From the NCBI GenBank assembly GCA_943704415.1, contig CALSCO010001482.1:1-13534 (forward strand): 13,534 bases of DNA, in the 5' to 3' direction. Within the stretch, counting starts at the first letter, position 1; every line of letters begins with the position of its first letter. Below the pieces are notes generated by a model that did no database searches, was not told the origin of the DNA, and was given only the letters and a program-made list of their open reading frames with translations. Origin of the DNA: Parvularia atlantis (taxonomy: Eukaryota; Opisthokonta; Rotosphaerida). Positions 1-7,943 of this stretch are shown one piece after another. The position numbers were made by a program, and so were the translations under genes.

Positions 1-178
1 GGTGGGCGGGGGGGCGGGGAACGGACGGGGGGAATTGGGCGTACTCGGTCATCAAGCCGCACGGGACGGGCGGACGCGTGCGCACCGTGCCGTACGCGCC
101 GCTGCCGAGGTGTCGCCTGAACGTGTAGCCGTCGGGCAGGATGAAGTTGGCCTTCGTCACGGCCACCTTGGTCGTCAT
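1..178 (-). CDS. MAP kinase, N-terminal exon only (partial at window start)
   Basis: The minus strand starts with ATG at 178 and encodes 31 residues (178..86) ending in the glycine-rich loop LGSGAYGT. A GTGCGC donor follows at 85, matching the donors of the other genes here, so bases 85..1 are probably intron or an unread following exon. The Tyr-Thr-Phe stretch leading into GSGAYGTV fits fungal MAP kinases; Slt2/Mpk1 (cell-wall integrity) is my best guess, but Hog1 or Fus3 types cannot be excluded from one exon. The only AG in the remaining 85 nt (44..43) would give an exon that does not look like kinase, so the true acceptor probably lies outside the window. The kinase would phosphorylate Ser/Thr-Pro sites downstream of a MAPKK such as the one at 3014..1468. 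The C-rich end of the sequence is low complexity. Confidence 0.6.
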   Translation of the reverse strand, partial: MTTKVAVTKANFILPDGYTFRRHLGSGAYGTVRTRPPVPCGLMTEYAQFPPSVPRPPAH

Positions 179-492
179 GGTCGGCGCGGCGGCGGGGGGG
201 CGGCGGCTGCGAGATCCGCGCGCGCGAGGGTGAACCACAGGCGTGCACACGAGGCCAGCTTTGTGAAACGGAGAGCTGACGACGGCAGGGCCTGTGCACC
301 CGCTCCCTGCACGGCCTTCCCCTGCGGCCCCCCGCACCGAGCCCAAAGGCGCGCGCGCGAAAAAAACGGAGGGGGGGGGGGGCGCACGCGACAGTCCCCG
401 CGGCGCCGCGTGCGGCACACGGCCGAAAATAGGCGGCCCAGAACACAGCACGCAAAATAGCGTCCTTCCAGACGCTTCTGCTTGACAGCGTG
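179..492. promoter_or_regulatory. Shared divergent promoter region between MAPK and VMA12 genes
   Basis: These 314 bp between the two start codons form the longest gap in the window, and I see no convincing gene in it. It holds a run of seven A (360-366) closely followed by twelve G (371-382), the kind of A-tract and G-tract pair often found in nucleosome-depleted fungal promoters. AT-richer patches (CGAAAATAGG near 423-432, GCAAAATAGC near 452-461) could be TATA-like, but none is a canonical TATA box. The open frames crossing it are Arg/Pro/Gly-rich by-products of high GC. Confidence 0.5.
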
Positions 493-1412
493 ATGCACCT
501 GTGGGTCGCGCTCACACCGCACCTACGCGCTGTCGTGCTGCGCGTGCTGCGCGCGGACGAGGTCGCGGTGGCGGCGGCGGTCGCGGGCGCGATGGCCGGC
601 GCGGTCGATGTCGCGGGCGACGACGGCGGGCTGCTCCCGCGCGCGCTGCGCAACGAGCTCGCGAGCTACGTCGCGACGGCCGCGCAGTTAGATAGCGCCG
701 CGCCGGTCGACGAGAGCATCCCCGTCGAGCTCGTCGTGCAGCTATCGCAGCACCTCAAGGCGCGCGGTGACGCGAGTGCGCCACGTGCGCGCGAGCGTGT
801 GCCGCCCGCGCTCACGGCCACGCACACAGACGCACCGCTGCACCGGCTGCTGCGCGACAGCCGCGTCGTGTTTGACAACGCGCGCCTGGCCAAGGCGCCC
901 ACGCCGCCCGAGCTCGAGGAGCGCCGCGTGCGGCTACGCGCCGAGCTCGACAGCCAGGAGTACCGGCGGCTGGTCGCCAACGTCCTGCCCGAGCACGAGC
1001 GCACGGGCTACTCGCTGCAGGAGGACGTGCGCGAGTTCCGGCGCGAGTACAAGCAGGTCACGGCAATCATAAACATCCTGTTCTCGGTCGGCGGCGTGTT
1101 TGCGGCGGTCTTTGTGGCGTCGGGCGTGGGCTTCTCGTCCGTGCAGAACGTGCGTGCGCGTGCATGTGACACGACAGTGCCTGACAGCCGCGGCGTGCTC
1201 AGCGCGTCTTGCTCGCGTTCGTCGCCGCCGTCGTCACGGCCATCGCCGAGGGCTGGCTGTTTGTGCGGCACACGAGTGTGGTCGAGGTCGCGCCGCACTC
1301 GCGCTCGTCGTCGCGCGCCACGTCGACCGCCAGCACGCCGCGCCGCGCGCCCTCGCCCTCGCCCTCGCCCGGCCCGTCGCCCGCACCAGCCGCCCTTGTA
1401 CAGCTGCTGTGA
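493..1412 (+). CDS. VMA12: V-ATPase assembly factor, VMA12/TMEM199 family
   Basis: Exons 493-1149 and 1203-1412 give 288 aa. The family acts in the ER membrane, where Vma12 with Vma22 helps assemble the V-ATPase Vo sector. The conserved core is visible at the end of exon 1: EYRRLVANVLPEHER, then a Tyr-Ser-Leu-Gln-Glu-Asp block, then the first membrane segment (about residues 191-212). The intron (GTGCGT donor, CTGAC motif, CTCAG acceptor, 53 nt) falls between the two membrane segments. Exon 2 opens with the second segment (about 221-239) and ends in a Ser/Pro-rich tail. An AG at 1186-1187 is also in frame and would add five residues; I prefer the AG at 1201-1202 because of its spacing from CTGAC. 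I chose ATG 493 over the GTG at 490. The first 90 residues are Ala/Val-rich and poorly diagnostic. Confidence 0.85.
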
Positions 1413-1467
1413 CAGCTTTGTCCCGCAGACAAAAAAAAACCCACGCCACGCTGCGCCGCACGCGCGC
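1413..1467. terminator. Convergent 3' region of VMA12 and the MAPKK
   Basis: Only 55 bp separate the two stop codons. An A9 tract (1430-1438) is the only low-GC element and could act as polyadenylation or termination signal for the plus-strand gene. The two 3' UTRs almost certainly overlap as antisense RNA. Confidence 0.4.
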
Positions 1468-3014
1468 TCACAGCGGCTGGGCCCATGCGACGAGGTCGAA
1501 CGCGTCCTGCTTCGTGCGGATGATGAACGGGTGTTCCTGCCGCGCCCAAGAACAGTCAGCGCGCTGTGCCGCAGGAGCGAGTGCGGGCAGTCGCGCACCA
1601 GCAGCTGCGTCGGCGTTGGCCGCGCCGCGTAGTTCTTGTTGAGGCTGCGCGCAACGCTTGCAGGCGTGAGACCGCCTTGTCGCACGAACGGCGACACGAC
1701 GTGTCGCGACGCACCACTGCTTGACAAAGCTCTGAAAGTCGGCCGAGAACTCGTTCGGCAGTGTCGGTGGCTCCTCTTGCATGATGTACGTGAGCACCTC
1801 AAACGACGTCATCTTCTTGTTGCTCCCTGGCGCGCGCGCGGGCGCATGAGCATGCCGCCGGCGCGCAAACACTGCAGCGCCGCACCCTCGGGCGGGAACG
1901 GGAAGCGGCCGAGCACAATCTCCATCAGCGTCAGGCCCATCGACCACGACTCACTCGAGCGCCCGTAGTCGGCCAGCATGCGTACCCGCTCGGGCTGGCA
2001 GGCGGGCCGGTTATGCCACAATGCGCACTTCACCAGCAGACCCAGCGCGCGCACCGCCATGTACCAGCTCGTGCCCACGAACGTCTTTGCGACCGAGTTC
2101 ATCAGCTCGCCGCTCACGCCGAGGTCGCACAGCTTGATCTCGCCGGCCTTGTTGAGCAGGACGTTGGACGGCTTAATGTCTACCCGCGCGACCGTCAAGA
2201 TGCGCGCACTAGATGGCGTGGCGCACGCTGCACGCACCTCTGTGCAGGATGTTCATCTTCATGTGCAAGTAGTCGAGGCCCTCGCATATCTGGCGCGGCG
2301 GCGTGAGACCGCGCTGTGCGTGCGCTCGCAGCGGCCACACGCACCCCGACCGCGACGTTGGCCGCGACGGGCTCCGGCAGCTTGCCGCCGACGAGCTTGC
2401 AGACGCGGTCAAGCGAGCCCAGGTCCATGTACTCCATGAGGACGTTGACTGACCCGTCGTGGTGGAACGCTGGCGCCGCGGCGCGTTGTCAGTTCGGGAC
2501 AAGAAGAAAGCGCGCGCGACGCACAGCCGTAGAAGCCAACGATCCGCGCGTGCTTGCACTTGTGCAGCGTGCGCAGTTCGCTTACCATCAGTTTGAGCTG
2601 CGCCTCGGACTCGCTCAGCGGGATGATCTGGGGCGGTGGGGCGGCGGCGGTGTGCGACGCGGCATGTTTGTTTGCGGGCAGACGGCGCGCGGCCGCGGCC
2701 CAGGCCCGCACCTTGCGCGCCAGGACGATGTTGGCCAGCCGGTGCTTGGACAGGCTCACCGTGCCGCCGTTCCCGCTGCCCAGCTCGTGCATGTCCTGCA
2801 GCACGTCGTTGCTCAGCTGCAGGTTGAGCTCGCTGCTGAACTCGAGGTTGAACACGAGCGCGGCCGAGTCGTCCTTGGGCGGCGGCGGCGGGTCGAGCCT
2901 GCGCGCCCGCGTCACGTGTTAGCCCGCCGACGCCACGCAGGGCGCGCAGGGCGCGGTGTTCCCCACGCGCGCGACGCACTTGAGCAGGCCCGGTGGGGCG
3001 CCGCGCCGCGACAT
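1468..3014 (-). CDS. MAP kinase kinase (MEK/Ste7/Mkk-type dual-specificity kinase)
   Basis: Ten exons: 3014..2980, 2898..2712, 2627..2525, 2469..2345, 2289..2238, 2179..2055, 1994..1886, 1826..1715, 1644..1599, 1536..1468; total 963 nt, 320 aa. All kinase landmarks appear once spliced: glycine loop GSGNGGTV (about 52-59), ATP-binding Lys74 in LARK, HRDIKPSN with Asp168 split by intron 5, DLG (186-188), activation loop with Ser196 and Thr200 at the MEK phosphosite positions, and APE (209-211) restored by splicing out 2054..1995. It should phosphorylate Thr and Tyr of a MAPK activation loop. GNGGTV and LCDLGVSGEL resemble Ste7/MEK, while GTSWYMAPER resembles Mkk1/2, so I do not assign the pathway. 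DLG replaces DFG, and Glu224 stands where Asp of the SDxWS motif is expected. The protein is short for the family (human MEK1 is 393 aa), with only about 45 residues before the kinase domain. Confidence 0.88.
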
Positions 3015-3038
3015 TCGCTCGGCGTCTGACAGTGGATT

Positions 3039-4747
3039 CTACAGCGGCACCGCAGTACGTGTTTTCCCCGGGTAGGCGCGCTTGGTCTGCTTGGCCACCT
3101 TGCGCGCCGCGCTCTTGTGCTTGCGCTTGTACTCGGCCGTGAGCTCGCCGCGGTAGGCCTCCCAGCGCTCGCGCGCGGTGTCGCTGCCGCGATCGCGTGC
3201 GCGCACGGGTCAGGACGGCCTGGCGGATGCGGCACGCAGCAGCGCGCACTCGCTCTCGCGGTGCAGGAAGAAGCCGCGGATGTAGTCGTCCGCCGACGAC
3301 GCGCACGGCGGCAGGGCTGCCGCGGCGTAGTCGACAAAGAGGAACGGCGACTGGCGCACGCCGCGCGATCAGATTAGCGCGTCGCGCGCCTCGGGGCCAC
3401 GGCGAAGACGCACGGCAGCGGTCAGCATCACGGCAGCGGGCGCGTCCTTGCGTGCGCCGCCGACGCGCTTGAGCACGATCACGTCCTCGTCCGCGTCGCC
3501 CTTCGCATCTCCGCCCTCATCTTCGTCGTCGTCGTCGCCATCGTCCCCGGCACGTGTGTCAAAACCGAACGTAAACGCGCCCGCGGCCGGCGCAGACGAC
3601 GCAGCGGCCGACGCGCCAAACAGCGCCCGTAGCGGCTGCTGCACCACGGTGTAGCGCGCCTCGGCGACGGGCTCGGCTGCGGATGCGGTGTCGTCCGACG
3701 ACGGCTGCGGAGGCGGCGACGGCTGCTGGGCGGTCGACCTGCCGAGCATCTCGTCGAGCAGGCGCAGCGAAGCCGCGCGCTCCGCGTCCAGGCGCGCCCG
3801 CAGCCGGTCCTGCCGACCCAGTGCGTCAGCGCGGGGGAGCAGCGCAGCGCAACGACCGCACGCGCACTGGCTCCTCAGGCGCAGCCTCGTCCTCTGCGGG
3901 CTCGGGCAGTGTTGGCGGCGGCAGTGACGGGTCGAGGTACGCCGGCGTGGCGCGTCGCGGCGGCGCCGGCGGCACTGCTCCGGCTGCCTCGTCGGCCGGC
4001 GTGTCGCGCTCAGGCAGGTGCCATGTCAGGTTGGCGATGGACGTGTGACGGTCGGCGCCGAAGCGCGTCTTGACGGGGCTGTGCAGGCGCGCGGCCGGGT
4101 TGACGACAATGACCTCACGCCCCTTCTTGCGCAGGCGCGGCAGGTCGCGCACGAAGAAGCGCATTACGGCCACGGCGCGCCCGCGCCGGTCCAGCCGCCA
4201 CCCGCGGCGCTTCTTGCCGTCCGCGAGCATCTCTTCCGTCACGGGCTCCAGGCTCAACGCGTGCACGGCGACGCGGCGCTGGCGCTTGCCGCTGCGGCCG
4301 GTGGCAGTGCGGCTTGCTGCGGGCTTGGTCTCGCCGGCGGACGCGGACGCCCACTCGGCGCGCAGCCTGCCGCTGTCCGTCAGCCCGACGACGCGCCATC
4401 GGCTCGTCGCACGCGCGCACCGCTCGAGGTACGACGGGCGCGCCTCCTGCAGCCGCAGCGCCGCGCCGCGCCACTTGGTGCCACTGTAAACGGCGAGGCC
4501 TGCGTGCGCACCGGTTGAGCCAGCGGCAGACAAGGGGCGAGGAGAGCGACGCACACTTGCGCCACTGCGCATCGGTCGCGCGCAGCGAGACGTAGGCAAA
4601 GTCGCGCGGGCGCCCGAGGCCGTCCGGTGCCTGCAGGTCGACTGCCTCCACCTCGCCGAACGGCGTGAAGCGCGCGCGCAGCTCAGCCGCGCTCACGCCC
4701 GCCGGCAGCCCACCGACAAAGATGCGCCGCGTGGCCATCGTTGTCAT
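3039..4747 (-). CDS. NOP8: NOP8-like RRM protein for 60S ribosome biogenesis
   Basis: Exons 4747..4555, 4499..3868, 3809..3414, 3350..3250 and 3183..3039 sum to 1467 nt, 488 aa. Nop8 is a nucleolar factor for 60S subunit assembly. An N-terminal RRM shows RNP2 RIFVGGL (8-14) and RNP1-like RDFAYVSL (48-55). It is followed by the family-typical CLAVYSGTKWRGAALRLQEA block, which splicing of 4554..4500 creates. The middle is basic then Pro-rich, with a short helical DRLRARLDAERAASLRLLDE segment and an acidic tract in exon 3. The C-terminus has SPFLFVDY, then ERWEAYRGELTAEYKRKHKS, characteristic of Nop8/NOL8. ATG 4747 and ATG 4738 are in frame; either could be used. Exon 4 (3350..3250) is the least certain: its donor was chosen because GA|GTGCGC is the only nearby donor that keeps the frame. 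Confidence 0.82.
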
Positions 4748-4755
4748 TCAACAAG
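4748..4755. promoter_or_regulatory. 8-bp divergent gap between NOP8 and ERG8 start codons
   Basis: NOP8 (ATG 4747, minus) and ERG8 (ATG 4756, plus) are separated by eight bases, or 17 if NOP8 starts at 4738. No room exists for a promoter or two UTRs, so control elements of each gene must lie inside the other's first exons or introns. An upstream noncoding exon for either gene is possible but would have to overlap its neighbour. Confidence 0.6.
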
Positions 4756-6345
4756 ATGCGATGCGTCGCGACCGCGCCGGGCAAGGTGCTCGTGACCGGC
4801 GGCTGTGCGTCCGCGGCTGCGCGCGGGTGCTGTGAGCGGGACGTGACGTGCCGCCGCCGCGCAGATCTCGTGCTCGAGCGCGCGCACACGGGCCTCGTCG
4901 TCGCGACGGATGCACGCTTCCACACAACCGCGGCCGTGGGTACCGCGCCCGTCCGCGCCGGCGTCGCCGCGCGCTCGCCCCAGTTCGGCTGGGCGCGCGA
5001 CTACGACGTCGACGAGGCCGCCGATGCGGTCGTGCGGCTGCGTGCGCGCGCGTCCGACGGCGAGCACGACGGCGGCGCCAACTCGTACGTCGAGACGACG
5101 CTGCGCAACGTGATCTCGCTGGCCATCGCGGCCGACCCGGCGCGCACCCGTGACGTGCTCGCGCGCGGCGTCGCCGTCGAGATCCTCGGCGCCAACGACT
5201 TTTACTCGCAGCGCGACGAGCTCGCGCGCCGTGGCCTGCCGCTCACGTACGACGCGCTCGGCCAGCTGCCCGCCTTCTGCGTCAGCCCCGACGCGTCGCT
5301 CGCGACCGTGCGCAAGACCGGCCTCGGCAGCTCGGCCGCGCTGATCGCCTCGCTCACGGCCGCGCTGATGGGCGCGCTCGGCCTGGTCGACTGGGACGCC
5401 GACCGGTGCGCTGAGCCGTCGATACCGCGTGCAACCAGCTGACACGTGCGTGCAAGCGACGCCGCACGGCGCTTCGTCCACAACGTCGCCCAGTTCTGTC
5501 ACTGCCTCGCCCAGGGCAAGGTCGGCAGCGGCTTCGACGTGTCCTCGGCCGTCTACGGCAGCCACCGCTACCGCCGCTTCTCGCCTGCGTGCATCGAGCA
5601 CCTGCTCGCGCAGGCCGCCGTCGACTCGGACGCGTCGGTGCCCGGCCCGGCTCTGCTCGCGGCGCTCGGCCCGGCAGCCGCTGGCTGGGACGCCGAGGTC
5701 ACGCCGCTGCGCCTGCCGCCGGGCGTGGCGCTGCTGCTGGGCGATGTCTCGGCTGGGAGCTCGACGCCGTCGATGGTGGCCAAGGTCAACGCGTGGCGCG
5801 CTGCGCAGCCCGTCGGCGCCGCGAAGCTCTGGGCCGAACTGAGTGCGGCCAACGACGACGCCGAGGCGCTGCTGCGCAAGCTGGACACGCTGCACAGTGA
5901 CGACGCGGCCGGCTACGATGCAGCCCTTGCGCACTTTGCGTCCAACGCGGCCGAAGCTGCTGCCGACGCCGTCACCGGCACGCTCGCTGCCCTGCGCGTC
6001 GCCAGCCTGGTGCGTGCCCTTGCATCCGCGTGGCGCGCTGCTGACAGGTGCCCCTGCACGCAGACGATACGTGCCCTGCTGCGCGCGATGGGCGAGGCCG
6101 CCGATGTGCCGATCGAGCCGCCCGCGCAGACGCGCCTGCTCAACGCGACGATGGCCGTGCCGGGCGTGGTGGCGGCAGGCGTGCCGGGCGCGGGCGGCTA
6201 CGACGCGGTCTACGTGCTGCTGGTCGGGACCGGGGCGCGCGAGCGTGTGCTCGCGCTGTGGGCGGCGTGGACCGAGATCAGCGTCAGCCCGCTGCTGAGT
6301 AGCGCAAGCAGCGAGGGCCTCGAGCTGTCGTGCAGCAACGCGTAG
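4756..6345 (+). CDS. ERG8: Phosphomevalonate kinase
   Basis: Exons 4756-4804, 4865-5405, 5457-6009 and 6064-6345 give 1425 nt, 474 aa (yeast Erg8 is 451). The enzyme converts 5-phosphomevalonate plus ATP to 5-diphosphomevalonate on the route to sterols and isoprenoids. GHMP-kinase motifs: APGKVLVTGGYLVLE (8-22; the Tyr codon is restored by splicing 4805-4864), ATP-binding KTGLGSSAA (167-175), QGKVGSGFDVSSAVYGS after exon 3 begins, and the C-terminal VPGAGGYD (421-428). These are the fungal/plant-type PMK signatures, unlike the unrelated animal enzyme. The 54-nt third intron (6010-6063) is in frame and stop-free but carries a GTGCGT donor, CTGAC and CAG, and its removal joins conserved sequence. 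Neighbours: head-to-head with NOP8, tail-to-tail with ERG12, the preceding pathway enzyme. Confidence 0.93.
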
Positions 6346-6383
6346 ATCTAGCTAGGGCCAGAGGCATATCATCATCATCATCA
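6346..6383. terminator. Convergent 3' region of ERG8 and ERG12
   Basis: A gap of 38 bp separates the two stop codons. It holds a TAGATCTAGCTAGG segment just after the ERG8 stop and most of a TCA trinucleotide repeat. No A- or T-tract is visible. The 3' UTRs of the two genes must overlap. Confidence 0.4.
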
Positions 6384-6386
6384 TCA
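6369..6386 (-). repeat. Six in-frame tandem TGA codons at the end of ERG12
   Basis: Plus-strand TCA is repeated six times, giving six consecutive TGA triplets on the minus strand. The first (6386..6384) is the ERG12 stop and the rest continue in the same frame. It is a perfect trinucleotide microsatellite and also a readthrough failsafe. Confidence 0.8.
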
Positions 6387-7901
6387 GGCGAAGGAGCGCG
6401 CCACACGCCACGCCAGTTTCTTTGCGAGCGTGCCGTCCGCCGGTGCTACGTGCTCCTGCACGCCCGGGCCGGCCACCTCGGTCTCGGTGCACGCAAACCC
6501 GAGCGCCTCCAGCGCGTCCTTGACCGCGCGCACAGCCTCGTCCGATGTGCCTTTGCGCCGCGATCACCGTCAGCTGGCAAGCCCAGCGTTCCCGCGCGCA
6601 CGTACTAGGCCGCACAAGCGTAATGGCGCAGCCGCCGCCGCCCGCGCCCGTCAGCTTCGAGACGAGGCCGTGCTGCGTTTTGCGGTCAGCTGGGGCTGTG
6701 CGATGCAGCGAAACCGCCGAAGCGCGCCTTGACGGTCGTGCGGCAGATCGCGTCGAGCGCCTCGTGCCCGACGCCGATCGCGTTTAGCAGGTGGTGGTTC
6801 ACGCCCATCAGCGTCTGCACGCGCACGCGTGCGCTCAGCCAGCGTAACGCCGCAGCGTAGCTTCAGTGCGCGCACCTCGAGCGCATGCAGCAGCTCGGTG
6901 CTGGACGGGTCGTCCTCTGCCGCTCGCGCATCAGGGATACATGCGCAGGCGTGCCCGCAGACGCACGGTGCCGCTGGAACAGCTCGAGAATCTGCGCCGA
7001 GACGCCGTTGATCGCGTCGAGCACGGGGCCAATCACGCCCGGAAACTTGTCCAGGTGCTCGCGCACGCGGGCCACGAGCACGCGCGTGCTGCGCTCGACG
7101 CGCGTGTTGGTGAGCAGGAAGCGCAGGGTCGGGGCGCTAGCGGCGAGGTCAGCGATAACGCGCGTGGCCCGTGCGTGTGCAGCGCGACGCACCGGTCGAG
7201 GCGCTGCACCTGGCCGCTGCGGAACGACAGCGCGCCGCCGTACGTGCTCATCGTGTTGTCGAGGCCGGACGGGTTGCCGTGCACGAGCTGCTCGGAGCGG
7301 AAGGCCCAGTGGTTGATGCGCTCGGCCGGCGCGGTCGCGTCGGCGCTGCCCGTCGTGTGGCGCTCGCGCAGGACGAGCAGCGCGGCGGCCAGCGCGGTGC
7401 CGAACGAGGCCGACGAGCCCAGCCCGGCACCGATGGGCAGCGTTGACTCGACGTTGACGCGCAGGCCCTTGCGGTGGCCGCTCGACAGCAGCAGCGCCGT
7501 GTACAGGTACAGGAACGAGACCTTGGCAAGGCTGCGCGAAGTGCCGTCGTACCCGGCGAAGCGCTCGATCTTGTCACGCATGGCGGGCGTGACGGACGTG
7601 TCCTCGCCCGCGTCGCCAAAGACGTCCCGGCGCAGCCCGTCGAGCGTGTCGATCGCCCACGTCTCGTTGATGTCCACGTCCGGCAGGTCCAGGTGCACCG
7701 TGGCCGGCGCCGCGTCGTCGCGCTCGGTCGCGAGCACGTACGTGCGCAGTCCGAGGCTGAGCGCGATCGCGGTCTGCGCAGCAAGCCGTCAGCTGCACTG
7801 ACTGCATCGGCCGCCAGCGCAGCACGCGCCACCTTGCCGTGCACGACCGCGTGCTCGCCGCACAGGATGACCTTGCCCGGCGCAGAGATCGCGACCGACA
7901 T
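6384..7901 (-). CDS. ERG12: Mevalonate kinase
   Basis: Exons 7901..7833, 7773..7193, 7136..6967, 6916..6876, 6814..6728, 6672..6606 and 6550..6384 sum to 1182 nt, 393 aa (human MVK is 396). It phosphorylates mevalonate, one step before ERG8. GHMP motifs: APGKVILCGEHAVVHGK (7-23), STLPIGAGLGSSAS (133-145), catalytic Asp195 in GNPSGLDNTMSTYGG, and KLTGAGGGGCAI (322-333). Intron 1 (7832..7774) has a GTGGCG donor. Intron 5 (6727..6673) has no usable GT: the conserved TTVK/HGLVSKLTG junction requires AAG|GCGCGC with CTGAC and CGCAG, a GC-AG intron. Intron 6 uses GTACGT. Every junction restores the expected family sequence. In the family the enzyme is feedback-regulated by prenyl diphosphates; that is not visible here. 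Confidence 0.93.
6673..6727 (-). other. GC-AG intron 5 of ERG12
   Basis: This 55-nt intron starts GCGCGC after exon sequence GTCAAG and ends CGCAG, with CAGCTGACC upstream of the acceptor. No GT donor gives the conserved TTVK to HGLVSKLTGAGGGG join in frame. Confidence 0.75.
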
Positions 7902-7943
7902 GATCAGGCCACCAGACGTGTGCGGTGCAGTTAGTGCAATACG
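7902..7943. promoter_or_regulatory. Short divergent promoter gap between ERG12 and the ING gene
   Basis: Only 42 bp lie between ATG 7901 (minus) and ATG 7944 (plus). No TATA box is visible. Regulatory sequence probably extends into both coding regions. Confidence 0.5.

Noticed and set aside
36-60. A GLMTEY reading, like the MAPK activation-loop TEY, in the unspliced frame after the MAPK first exon
   Set aside because: It follows the glycine loop by about 13 residues instead of about 150, lies in what looks like intron, and the next residues do not match VATRWYRAPE. A misassembly joining two exons at the contig edge is possible, but chance is the simpler reading.
371-382. G12 tract as a stand-alone G-quadruplex regulatory element
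   Set aside because: It is a single short run in a GC-rich promoter; only one homopolymer is present and sequencing error in run length is likely, so I only mention it in the promoter entry.
1150-1187. A fused branch-point/acceptor CTGACAG, suggesting an extreme 38-nt VMA12 intron
   Set aside because: The in-frame AG at 1201-1202 lies at a normal distance from CTGAC and gives the 53-nt size seen elsewhere; other introns show the same spacing.
4744-5934. A 396-codon minus-strand open frame opposite ERG8
   Set aside because: Antisense shadow of ERG8; no motif, composition typical of high-GC shadow frames.
6010-6063. Reading straight through the 54-nt stop-free stretch in ERG8 as coding
   Set aside because: It has donor, CTGAC and acceptor, and the Arg/Ala/Cys-rich residues it would add interrupt a conserved PMK region.
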